NCBI GenBank assembly: GCA_963712715.1
Contig: CAVQJI010000034.1
Location: 1-64,000 of the forward strand
Origin: JAFEDN01 sp963712715
GTDB taxonomy: Bacteria > Pseudomonadota > Gammaproteobacteria > Coxiellales > Coxiellaceae
Reading direction: 5' to 3'
Length of the DNA stretch: 64,000 nucleotides
Shown: piece by piece, positions 26,618 to 35,011 of the stretch
Position numbering within the stretch: position 1 is the first letter of the stretch
How the letters are laid out: each line of letters starts with the position of its first letter
Notes under the pieces: generated by a model
Told to the model about the DNA's origin: nothing
The model's input: the letters and a program-made list of their open reading frames with translations, nothing else
Database searches by the model: none
Position numbers and translations under genes: made by a program

Positions 26618-28132
26618 TCAGCTAAATGCAGTCTCAATTACAGAAGTCTTACCTGGATCTTTATCTGTTAGTATTAAACCAGCTGATCTAGTTTGATCTA
26701 AATATGCCTGAGAGCTAGATGCTGAACTACTACAGGTACTACTGCTACTACTACTACTTTTCCAAAGTCCTGCCGTAACCAGGGAAGATGGAATAGATGT
26801 TAAACTCTGGTTTTCTCCTGCGCCATTCTCGTTTTCCTGATCAGTTGATAATTGTTGAAGTGTAACGTTTTCAAATTTTTCGCTGATTACTTTGCCGACT
26901 AAATCCTCATCTTTCAAAATATCCAAAAGCCTGGCTGATGAAATCAAAGACCCCCTCTGTTGAGGTTGAGCAGCATCTTGATTGTAAGCTTTTAGAAGGC
27001 CGGTGAAATGACCTGGATTAATACCAATAGCATTCACGATATTTGTAAAGCTCATCAATCGGTGTAACTTTATTGCGATTGATATTCTTTCAATTTCAGT
27101 AATTTTTGTGCTAATGTCGGGATTGCTTGAATTGATAATAATTATTTCCTTGAGAACATCATAGCGTTTTTTTAGTTCTTGTAGCTTATTTTCCGAGCTA
27201 ATGACTTTCTTCTCATCATTAAACATAGGAGATGATAGTAGAGGGTTCATGAAAAAGCTTAAAGAGGTGGTTTTCATATCTTTTAAGTCGTTACCATCAA
27301 CCATCTTTCCGGGTTTTTTATTTAATACAATTCCCTCACGATAATTTATAAAATCGAGTTGCCTGTTTAACTGAGATCTTTCCTGAAATCTTTCATAAAC
27401 TTTAGAAGTCTTTAGTATACTTTGATAGTGATCATTCTGTTCAGAGGTGAGTTCACTAGGTACTTCCATAAGGCCAATACCAAATATTCCAGGAAGGAAA
27501 TGAGCATCAGTCAATTTTAATTCATCCCCATCCACACCCGCTTGCGATAATATATATCCATCATAGTTCCCTGTCATATGGGCTTCGTTTAAAGATATTG
27601 CGGGAAATCCGAAATTATTATTCTCATTTAATTGATCGTCATCGCGCTCCATGTCGTTTACCATTGAATCATCGTCGCTCGAATCGCCGGGGAAATGACT
27701 AAAACTGGTGGTAGTTGTTGTTGTCGTCATCGTCATCGTCATCGTCGAAGATGATGAACTGGGAAAGCTACTGCTAAAACCTTCTGACTCAGAGGCCGGA
27801 GCCGGTAGTCCATTATGCATTCTGGTTACATGCGTCGTTAAATTATTTTCTTCTGCAAACCGTTTACCACAGGAAACTCGATATGAACAAGGAAAAGGTT
27901 TCCAACCTAAATGACTTTTCTGATGACGTGCTAAACTCGCGTTATCAACAAAAGGCTTGCCACACTTCTGGCATGTGTGACCACAGCTAAGATGAGTATT
28001 TTTATGACGAGTCAAGGTAAGTTTTCTGGGAAATGACTTTTTACAACCGGGATGATCACACTTATGCTTTTCAGGACGAGAATTTTTTTTGGAGCCTTGC
28101 GATTTCGGCGTTAGACCGTCATTATCTTTCAT
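26618..28132 (-). CDS. C2H2 zinc-finger protein (three TFIIIA-type fingers), putative nuclear effector
   Basis: 504 residues, start ATG 28132 with GAGGAG upstream. Three tandem fingers: C25-x4-C30-x12-H43-x3-H47, C54-x2-C57-x12-H70-x3-H74 and C82-x5-C88-x12-H101-x4-H106. The linker before finger 3 (H-LGWKPFPC) resembles the eukaryotic TGEKPF linker. Finger 1 is preceded by a basic stretch (KKNSRPEKHK) that could be a nuclear signal. Then come a Ser/Met/Thr low-complexity block (about 120-145), an acidic block (about 150-170, DSSDDD, ERDDDQ), an unknown helical region and a Ser-rich tail (about 462-480). Tandem C2H2 fingers are typical of eukaryotes; bacterial Ros-type fingers are single and differently spaced. 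DNA binding is likely; host targeting is inferred. No partner gene is evident. Confidence 0.85.
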   Translation of the reverse strand: MKDNDGLTPKSQGSKKNSRPEKHKCDHPGCKKSFPRKLTLTRHKNTHLSCGHTCQKCGKPFVDNASLARHQKSHLGWKPFPCSYRVSCGKRFAEENNLTTHVTRMHNGLPAPASESEGFSSSFPSSSSSTMTMTMTTTTTTTSFSHFPGDSSDDDSMVNDMERDDDQLNENNNFGFPAISLNEAHMTGNYDGYILSQAGVDGDELKLTDAHFLPGIFGIGLMEVPSELTSEQNDHYQSILKTSKVYERFQERSQLNRQLDFINYREGIVLNKKPGKMVDGNDLKDMKTTSLSFFMNPLLSSPMFNDEKKVISSENKLQELKKRYDVLKEIIIINSSNPDISTKITEIERISIAIKLHRLMSFTNIVNAIGINPGHFTGLLKAYNQDAAQPQQRGSLISSARLLDILKDEDLVGKVISEKFENVTLQQLSTDQENENGAGENQSLTSIPSSLVTAGLWKSSSSSSSTCSSSASSSQAYLDQTRSAGLILTDKDPGKTSVIETAFS

Positions 28133-28172
28133 AATAAATACTCCTCAAAGTTAAATAAAAAAAATTATTGTT

Positions 28173-28472
28173 ATGATAATAATTAACCTGTTTTTAGACT
28201 ATATTAAACCACTCTTAAAGGCAACCTCCAGTCTCTCACGAGGCGCTCCTATTGAAGCAAAAACTGAAAATCTTCATAATGATAAACATGAACGGCTAAA
28301 GTTATTAACTGAGCAGCGGCATATCAGCATTAATAAATTAATGGAAGAAATTTCTACAATAGTGCTGGCTGAATTTGATGCAGAAATGAGATTTCGTGCC
28401 CGAGCGGCTAGAGGTTCGCCAAAGGAAGGGTTGCACTTACCTAATAGGGGGTTCGATCCAGGCAAGTTCTGA
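28173..28472 (+). CDS. Antitoxin-like (HicB/RHH-type) remnant
   Basis: 99 residues. The middle part, HERLKLLTEQRHISINKLME then EFDAEMRFRARAARGSPKEG, resembles the C-terminal ribbon-helix-helix segment of small HicB-family antitoxins that sit with toxins. The N-terminus (MIIINLFLDYIKPLLKATSS) is not typical and has no ribosome-binding site. The last residues differ from the family, and the frame ends beside the stop of the next gene. There is no toxin gene next to it. Probably a remnant; real translation is doubtful. Confidence 0.45.
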   Translation: MIIINLFLDYIKPLLKATSSLSRGAPIEAKTENLHNDKHERLKLLTEQRHISINKLMEEISTIVLAEFDAEMRFRARAARGSPKEGLHLPNRGFDPGKF

Positions 28473-29959
28473 CTAATTTATAAATGGGCTCAAAATTTGA
28501 AATAAAATTTTTGCCGCCTTTAATATTTTTTTTGAATCCGCTTCTCCAAAGCCGAGTACTAAACCTTCTTTAGCCTGAATTTTTGAGCTGGATAAATAAT
28601 ATCGCTTTAAAGAACGAGCAACAATGCCTCGCTCATTGGCTTGTGCTTCGATTTTCAGGCTATCAACATTATCTGGGAATATGGCCGTTAAATGTAACCC
28701 AGTTTCCGTGCCAAGCAATTGTATGTTATTGCCACAATGCTGATGAAATAAGGAGACTAACAAATCTCTTCTGTGCTGATATTCTTGACGCATTTTTCGG
28801 ATGTGCGCGCTATAATGACCATCCTGAATAAATTCCGCTAAAGCACATTGCAAAATATAAGAAGGTTCACGGTGAAGGCGCGCCTGAGTTGCGCGAAAAA
28901 TTTCAATATAATTTTCAGGGAGCACTATATATCCGATTCGCAGGGCTGGAAAGAACGTTTTACTGAAGGAGCTTAAATAAATGACCTGATGTGGAGACAG
29001 CGCCTGCATGGCGGCGATGGGTGCGCCTTCGAAGCGAAATTCACTGTCATAGTCGTCTTCAATAAACCAGGTTAAATGTTCTGCAGCCTGTATTAACAAT
29101 TGCCGTCGGCGGGCGGCACTCATGACCATGCCCAGCGGATATTGATGAGATGGAGTGATATAAATTAATTTTGGAGAATTTCGCCAGGCAGCTTGATGCG
29201 GCGCTAATCCTTCTGAATCTACCGGTTGGCCAATGATCTTCAGGCCTGCAGAAATAAATGCACTACGAGCGCCTGGATATCCAGGATTTTCAATCCACAC
29301 ACTATCTTGCTCATCGGTGAGCAGTAAAGTGATTAAATTTAAGCTGTTTTGTGTTCCATTGGTGATTAAAATTTGTTGAGGACTGCATTGTATACCTCGA
29401 AATATTCGTAAATATTCGGCAATGGCGGTGCGTAATTCAATTAAACCACCTTGCTGCGGATAGGATTGCCAGGGGTAATTTTGGATTCCGTATGTGGCGG
29501 GCAAGATAGCGTTGCCACAGTGCAAAAGGAAACAGTTTCAGATCGGGGATGCCTGGCGTGAAAGCGCCACTACGTCCTGGGTATTGAGGGGTGTCATGAT
29601 AGATTTTCATTCCGCGAGTAGATAATCGAGCAATAGAGTTCTGTATAGTTTTTTTAAAATGCGGTTTTTCCCAATGAGTGGGCAACGTAGGTAAAATAAA
29701 AACACCAGAAGCGCGTCGCGTTTCAGCATATCCTTCGGCGCACAGTTGGTCTAAAGCAGCCATAGCGGTATTCTCTCGATAAATGAAGCTGTTCTGCTAA
29801 TTGTCTGGAGGAAGGTAAACAAACACCGGGAGAAAGTAAACCATCCAGTATTTGCTTTCGCAGCGCCTCATAAAGCAGCTTGTAACGGGGGATTTTGGCA
29901 GAGGAAGATTGGTTTAACTCTGCTTTGAGGATACGGCAAATATCAATTTGTAACGTCAT
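28473..29959 (-). pseudogene. MocR-type regulator (GntR helix-turn-helix fused to aminotransferase fold), two frameshifts
   Basis: Three frames join into one MocR protein. 29959 to about 29777 gives the winged helix (YKLLYEALRKQILDGLLSPG, LPSSRQLAEQLHLSR). 29763 to about 29460 gives the linker and domain start (AALDQLCAEGYAETRRASGV, FPFALWQRYLARH). About 29460 to 28473 gives the PLP domain (GTQNSLNLITLLL, IENPGYPGARSAF, PLP-lysine in SSFSKTFFPALRIGY). Each junction needs removal of one extra base; repaired, it is about 494 residues, the normal length. Such regulators (PdxR and relatives) sense PLP and control vitamin B6 or amine genes. It is divergent from the PNPOx-like gene, its likely target. 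Confidence 0.85.
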
Positions 29960-30028
29960 CTGGTACTGTCTTATCTGATTAACTGGTTCTATTAGATTAG
30001 CATAAATAAGGTTATTATAAAACCAGTT
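29960..30028. promoter_or_regulatory. Probable MocR operator/promoter region
   Basis: The divergent gap contains the direct repeat CTGGTACTGT (from 29970) and CTGGTTCTAT (from 29983), and an inverted partner AACCAGTT at 30021-30028 facing AACTGGTT at 29981-29988. Direct repeats of this kind are typical MocR binding sites in characterised systems. The assignment rests on this pattern and the gene arrangement. Confidence 0.5.
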
Positions 30029-30048
30029 AAAATATGATTGGAGACTAT

Positions 30049-30693
30049 ATGACTGATAAAATCGATGTTACGGAAAGAACTCGGGTTAGGCGAAAACCTG
30101 AACGGGCTGAATATGATCTTCAAATCATTAATGCGGTCATTGATGCTGCTTTTTACGGTGTCATTGCTTTTTCAGATGGTGAGAATGTTCATGCTATTCC
30201 CACCGCCATATGGAGAAATGAGGATTATCTTTATGTTCATGGTTCTAAGGCCAGCCGTCTCATCCAGGCATTAATTCAAGGACGCCAAGCCTGCGTTTCC
30301 ATTGCCCATATAGATGCTTTGGTACTGGCGCGCTCTGCTTTTGCGCATTCAATCAATTATCGTTCCGTGTGTATTTATGGAGTTTTTGAGGCTGTTCCGG
30401 AATCTATGAAAGAGGAGAGTCTGCACCACTTTTTAGAACATTTAGCGCCTGGGCGTTGGCAGTATGTGCGCACGCCGACCACTCAAGAATTATCTGCGAC
30501 CGCCGTGCTCCGAATTCCTTTATTGGAATGTGTTTATAAAGGACGTCAAGGGCCTGTGGTCGACCTTGCTCATGATATGGATCATCCCGTTTGGGCTGGG
30601 CTTGCACCTATGCAACAACAATGGTTGGAGCTACAACAAGATCCAAAACAAAATACAAAGGATTTACCAGGTACAGCGCTCAAAAAAATCTAG
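30049..30693 (+). CDS. Pyridoxamine 5'-phosphate oxidase-family (FMN-binding split-barrel) protein
   Basis: 214 residues; ATG 30049 is preceded by GGAG at a good distance (an earlier ATG at 30034 is not). Split-barrel motifs: ERTRVRRKPERAEYD, YGVIAFSDGENVHAIPTAIW, YVHGSKASRLIQALIQG and SINYRSVCIYGVFEAV. These fit the subgroup annotated as FMN-binding or NimA-like rather than true PdxH. It may bind FMN, F420 or haem; the substrate is unknown. It is divergent from a MocR-type regulator, a common pairing. Confidence 0.85.
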   Translation: MTDKIDVTERTRVRRKPERAEYDLQIINAVIDAAFYGVIAFSDGENVHAIPTAIWRNEDYLYVHGSKASRLIQALIQGRQACVSIAHIDALVLARSAFAHSINYRSVCIYGVFEAVPESMKEESLHHFLEHLAPGRWQYVRTPTTQELSATAVLRIPLLECVYKGRQGPVVDLAHDMDHPVWAGLAPMQQQWLELQQDPKQNTKDLPGTALKKI

Positions 30694-30750
30694 CGTATTT
30701 CAAGCCACAATTTAAATTTTAAATTTCTGCCCCAATTCACTGAATTCGCA

Positions 30751-33516
30751 TTATAGTTCTTTTATTTTTTTGTAATTGGTTTGCAGCTTGTCGAGGGTTG
30801 CGGTAATTTGGTGGAAATTTTGCCGCTCTTTTTCAACGACGGCGGCGGGGGCTTTTTGGGTGTAATCGGCGTTTTCCAGACGGGCCGACAGTTTTTCCTG
30901 CTCGCGTTTGAGTTTGTCGATTTCTTTTTGTAAACGGACCAATTCGGCGTTTTTATCGACTAAATCAGCGAGCGGAATAATAATTTCCAGTTGTTCCAAC
31001 ACGATGACCGCGCTGGCGGGCGAGGGCGAGGCGTCTTCAGGCAGCCAGGTTAAACTGCCGGCTTTCGCGAGATTTTTGACGAGAACTTCGGTTTCCCGGC
31101 TGTATTGCCGATCCTGCGCGGAGCCTTTATGGAAAAATACCGAAATTAATTTACCCGGCGCCACGTGCATCTCACCGCGCACATTGCGAATGCCGTTAAC
31201 CACTTGCTTGAGCCAATCAATAGCTTCAGTTGCCTGCGGGTCCTGCTGGCGGGAATCGGCTTGTGGATAGGAGGCTATCATAATGCTTTTTGCTGGGCTG
31301 GCCTGGATCATGGGCGCTACCGTTTGCCAGATTTCCTCAGTGATAAATGGAATGAGTGGGTGCAGCAGCCGCAGCAGCGTTTCTAAAATTTCCAGTAATG
31401 TCCGCCGTGCGCCGCGCTGGAGAGCAGGATCTGCCTGTGCGTCTGTCAGAACGGGTTTGGAAAGTTCCAGGTACCAGTCGCAGTATTCATTCCAGGTAAA
31501 TTCATAAGCCAGTTGGGCGATAATATCAAAACGGTACTCCGCAAATGCCGCGTTGACCTGCGCGATAGTGGTTTGCAACTGGGTGCGAATCCAGCGGTCG
31601 GCCAACGAGTAGCGAATATTTTCGACGCCCAGATCTTTGTTTTCGGTATTCATCAGCACGTAACGGGCGGCATTCCAGAGTTTATTACAAAAATTCCTGC
31701 AAGCGCCAATCCGGCTCATATCAAAGTTGATGTCACGTCCCGTGGTGGCCAGGGCGCAGAAAGTGAGCCGCAACGCATCCGCGCCGTGAGCGGCGATTCC
31801 TTGGGGGAATTCAGCGGTGGTGGTTTTTTTTATCGCCGGGGCCATCTGAGGTTGCATCAAACCGGTAGTGCGTTTGATAATCAGTTTTTCCAGATCAATG
31901 CCGTCCATTAAATCGATCGGATCGAGAATATTACCTTTGCTTTTCGACATTTTCTGGCCCTGCTGATCACGTACCAGACCGTGGATGTATACTTCCTGAA
32001 AGGGAATATCGCCCATCAATTTCAGACCCATCATGACCATTCGCGCGACCCAGAAAAAAATAATATCGAAACCGGTAACCAGAACCTGACCAGGATAAAA
32101 TGTTTTGAGTTCGGGAGTCTGATCCGGCCAGTGCAGAGTGGAGAAAGGGTATAATGCGGCTGTGAACCAGGTATCGAGAATGTCCTCGTCCTGACGTAAG
32201 TGGATATCTGCGCTTAAAGAATAACGTTTGCGAACGTCCGCTTCGTCGTATCCGGCATAAGCTTTCTGGTTTTGATCATACCAGACCGGCACACGGTGGC
32301 CCCACCACAATTGCCGGCTGATACACCAGTCTTCTATATTGTTCAGCCATTGAAGATAAATTTTATTCCAGTTTTCCGGCACGAAACCAGGCCTGTTTTG
32401 ACCCGCCGCTTCAATGGCGGACTTGGCCATCTCATTCATCCGCACATACCACTGGTCAGTCAGCATGGGTTCGAGGATGACGCCGGAGCGATCGCCCTTG
32501 GGCAAACTAACCGTATAATTTTCAACTTTTTCCAGCAATCCCTGAGCTTCCATATCCGCCACCACCTGTTTACGCGCCGCAAACCGGCCCAGCCCCCGAT
32601 AATTTTTCGGCACATTTTCGTTAAGATCCGCGGAAAATGTGAAAATATTGATAACCGGTAGTTGATGGCGCTTGCCCATTTCATAATCGTTAAAATCGTG
32701 CGCGGGGGTAATTTTAACGCAACCGGTGCCAAAGCCGGGATCTACCGCGGTGTCACCGATAATGGGAATTTCACGTTGGGTCAGCGGTAATCGAATGGTT
32801 TTGCCAATCAAAGCCTGGTAACGGGGATCCTCAGGATGCACGGCCACAGCGACATCGCCTAACAGGGTTTCGGGACGCGTGGTGGCGACGACAATATATT
32901 CGCTGCTATTAGCGATCGGGTAACGCAGATACCATAAATGTCCGGCGGCGGATTCGGTGGAGACTTCCAGGTCCGAGATGGCGGTGTGTAAATGCGGATC
33001 CCAGTTCACCATACGTTTACCGCGGTAAATAAGGCCTTCATCAAACAGGCGGATAAACGCGGCATAAGTGGCTTTGGTGATCACCGGATCCATACTGTAA
33101 TGTTCGCGCTCCCAATCCAGGGAAGCGCCCATCCGGCGAATTTGCTGGGTGATGATCGAACTGGATTGATCGCACCATTGATTGACGCGTTCTAAAAATT
33201 TTTCCCGTCCCAGATCGTGCCGGCTTAAATTTTCCTGGGCTAATTGACGTTCCACCACCATTTGCGTGGCGATTGAGGCATGGTCCGTGCCAGGCTGCCA
33301 CAAGACCCGCCTGCCCAGCATCCGTTGACGGCGAATAAGAGCGTCCATTAAGGTCAACTGGAAACCATGTCCCATGTGCAGAGTGCCGGTGACGTTGGGA
33401 GGCGGCAGCATGATACAGTAAGGCTCGCCTTCACCCTGGGGTTGGGCGAATTTATTCTCTTCCCAGAAGCGGATCCAACGTTGTTCAATAGCGGCTGGCT
33501 GATAGGTTTTTTCCAT
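30751..33516 (-). CDS. valS: Valyl-tRNA synthetase
   Basis: 921 residues, class Ia synthetase. HIGH motif HMGH at 47-50 in PPPNVTGTLHMGHG, KMSKS at 522-526, an editing domain between them (about 200-330, TTRPETLLGDVAVAVHPED), an anticodon-binding domain (about 600-750) and the C-terminal coiled coil typical of ValS (about 850-920). It attaches valine to tRNA-Val. All motifs are intact. In many gammaproteobacteria valS follows pepA and holC; here the upstream side is occupied by membrane glycosyltransferase genes instead. Confidence 0.97.
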   Translation of the reverse strand: MEKTYQPAAIEQRWIRFWEENKFAQPQGEGEPYCIMLPPPNVTGTLHMGHGFQLTLMDALIRRQRMLGRRVLWQPGTDHASIATQMVVERQLAQENLSRHDLGREKFLERVNQWCDQSSSIITQQIRRMGASLDWEREHYSMDPVITKATYAAFIRLFDEGLIYRGKRMVNWDPHLHTAISDLEVSTESAAGHLWYLRYPIANSSEYIVVATTRPETLLGDVAVAVHPEDPRYQALIGKTIRLPLTQREIPIIGDTAVDPGFGTGCVKITPAHDFNDYEMGKRHQLPVINIFTFSADLNENVPKNYRGLGRFAARKQVVADMEAQGLLEKVENYTVSLPKGDRSGVILEPMLTDQWYVRMNEMAKSAIEAAGQNRPGFVPENWNKIYLQWLNNIEDWCISRQLWWGHRVPVWYDQNQKAYAGYDEADVRKRYSLSADIHLRQDEDILDTWFTAALYPFSTLHWPDQTPELKTFYPGQVLVTGFDIIFFWVARMVMMGLKLMGDIPFQEVYIHGLVRDQQGQKMSKSKGNILDPIDLMDGIDLEKLIIKRTTGLMQPQMAPAIKKTTTAEFPQGIAAHGADALRLTFCALATTGRDINFDMSRIGACRNFCNKLWNAARYVLMNTENKDLGVENIRYSLADRWIRTQLQTTIAQVNAAFAEYRFDIIAQLAYEFTWNEYCDWYLELSKPVLTDAQADPALQRGARRTLLEILETLLRLLHPLIPFITEEIWQTVAPMIQASPAKSIMIASYPQADSRQQDPQATEAIDWLKQVVNGIRNVRGEMHVAPGKLISVFFHKGSAQDRQYSRETEVLVKNLAKAGSLTWLPEDASPSPASAVIVLEQLEIIIPLADLVDKNAELVRLQKEIDKLKREQEKLSARLENADYTQKAPAAVVEKERQNFHQITATLDKLQTNYKKIKEL

Positions 33517-33540
33517 AGTTTAGTTACTATACCGGTTGAA

Positions 33541-34881
33541 TTAATCACTGACAATACAGTAGTTATTTAATTCATCAGGTGAGTTACAGGGATAGATATC
33601 GCGGTAATAAGTCAGCCCTTGGCTGATTAAAATCGGAAGAAAAATCAGAAAGGCCCCGTATGGGATTCCCGCACACTCTTCAAAATGAGTCAAAGCTGTT
33701 CCCGGTAAACGCAACAGTCCCAACTGGACGATTAATACCCCGGCCACCAGGGGCCAGCGTGACACTCGTGGCCTTGGAAATAACAACATGACCGCGGCGA
33801 GTAGATTGACATTGAGGAGAAGAATAAGGTGGCGCCTCATCCCCGATGGAGTCAACGCCATCATGCAGATCAGCAGGGCGCACCATTCGAGATTAACGAT
33901 TATCTTTTCCTGCTCTGGATTTTTCAACGATTGCGGGGTTCGCCAGATAAACGCAATGCCCTGTCTTTGAAACATTCCTCTCAGAAGAAAGAAAATAAAA
34001 ATAGCTATTCCCATGAGCAGGAGATAAGCGTTGCTTTGCTGCCAGCCGTGATCGTGAAAAATCCGCAGTATAGTACTGCCGACAGAAATATTCGCGCCCC
34101 ATGTCGCGGAAGGCACGTGTGCCGCATTATCCAAAGGCAAATCCGTTAAGCGGGTCATATTGGCGATACCGCGCAAGGCAATCATCAGATATTGTAAATT
34201 ACGGTCCCAACCAATCATTAACGCGGGCAAAAAAGCTCCCGCCGCCGCTCCTGCTATCAGACCCATCACCGCGCGCCACCGCGCCCGGAAAATTAAAAAC
34301 GGCAGGAAACATAACCCTTGGTATTTAATAGTAGCGGCGAGTCCAAGGCTGGCGCCGGCCATGAAGGGTTTTTTATCCAGCCAATACAGGGCAAGGGCAA
34401 AGCTGGCGAGAATTAATAAATCGTTTTCATTCCAGACCAATTCCCAATGGATTTGATCCTGTGATAATAACACCGCCAACGCGCAAGCGCCCGCCGCCTG
34501 CCAGCGGCTGTAACGGAGCTGAAATCCCGAGGCCAATACGCGAAACCCCAGAAAAAGTACTGTCACGATGAGAGACACATTCACGCCCAGCCAGATCAGA
34601 TGCGCGAATTTTTCAGAAAGGTGCGCTAGTGGAGTAAGAATGACGGCGTAGAACGGTGGATAAATATAGAGGCCGGTACCGGACTCATAAAGCGGAGTTC
34701 CCAATATCAAGGCACGCGCGGCCACATAAGAGTTATAAAAATCGTTAAGACGGTGAGTGAAAAAAAGCCGATATATGTTATGAATGATCTCGACCAGAAC
34801 CAGGCTCCCAGCGAGAACAATCCATAAAAAATTCCATCGGTTTTTGATGAGCTGTTGCGCGAATTTCAATTGAATCATCAT
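33541..34881 (-). CDS. GT87-type membrane glycosyltransferase, paralogue 1
   Basis: 446 residues with about ten hydrophobic helices, of the GT-C fold (GT87/DUF2029, mannosyltransferase-like). AGGAGG lies just before the ATG. The N-terminal loop carries DFYNSYVAARAL, LYESG and YIYPPFYAVILTPL, the likely catalytic region with Asp. Further on come SRWQAAGACALAVLLSQDQI and GAFLPALMIGWDRNLQYL. Such enzymes transfer sugars from polyprenyl-phosphate donors on the periplasmic side. All landmarks recur in the four genes that follow, so the set arose by tandem duplication. Donor and acceptor are unknown. Nearest to valS and intact. Confidence 0.82.
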   Translation of the reverse strand: MMIQLKFAQQLIKNRWNFLWIVLAGSLVLVEIIHNIYRLFFTHRLNDFYNSYVAARALILGTPLYESGTGLYIYPPFYAVILTPLAHLSEKFAHLIWLGVNVSLIVTVLFLGFRVLASGFQLRYSRWQAAGACALAVLLSQDQIHWELVWNENDLLILASFALALYWLDKKPFMAGASLGLAATIKYQGLCFLPFLIFRARWRAVMGLIAGAAAGAFLPALMIGWDRNLQYLMIALRGIANMTRLTDLPLDNAAHVPSATWGANISVGSTILRIFHDHGWQQSNAYLLLMGIAIFIFFLLRGMFQRQGIAFIWRTPQSLKNPEQEKIIVNLEWCALLICMMALTPSGMRRHLILLLNVNLLAAVMLLFPRPRVSRWPLVAGVLIVQLGLLRLPGTALTHFEECAGIPYGAFLIFLPILISQGLTYYRDIYPCNSPDELNNYCIVSD

Positions 34882-34908
34882 TTTCCTCCTTTATCCACGA
34901 CAATTTTA

Positions 34909-35011
34909 GTCATTGCGAGCGTTAGCGAAGCAATCCAGTCCGATGTGGGTGTAAAGTCAACTACTTGGCACACACATTGTACTGGATTGCTTCGCTTGCG
35001 CTCGCAATGAC
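34909..35011. repeat. Hairpin repeat (REP-like), copy 2
   Basis: Arms GTCATTGCGAGCG...CGCTCGCAATGAC around a longer, unpaired centre. The right arm overlaps the 3' end of the second GT87 gene and supplies its last codons. Confidence 0.85.
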
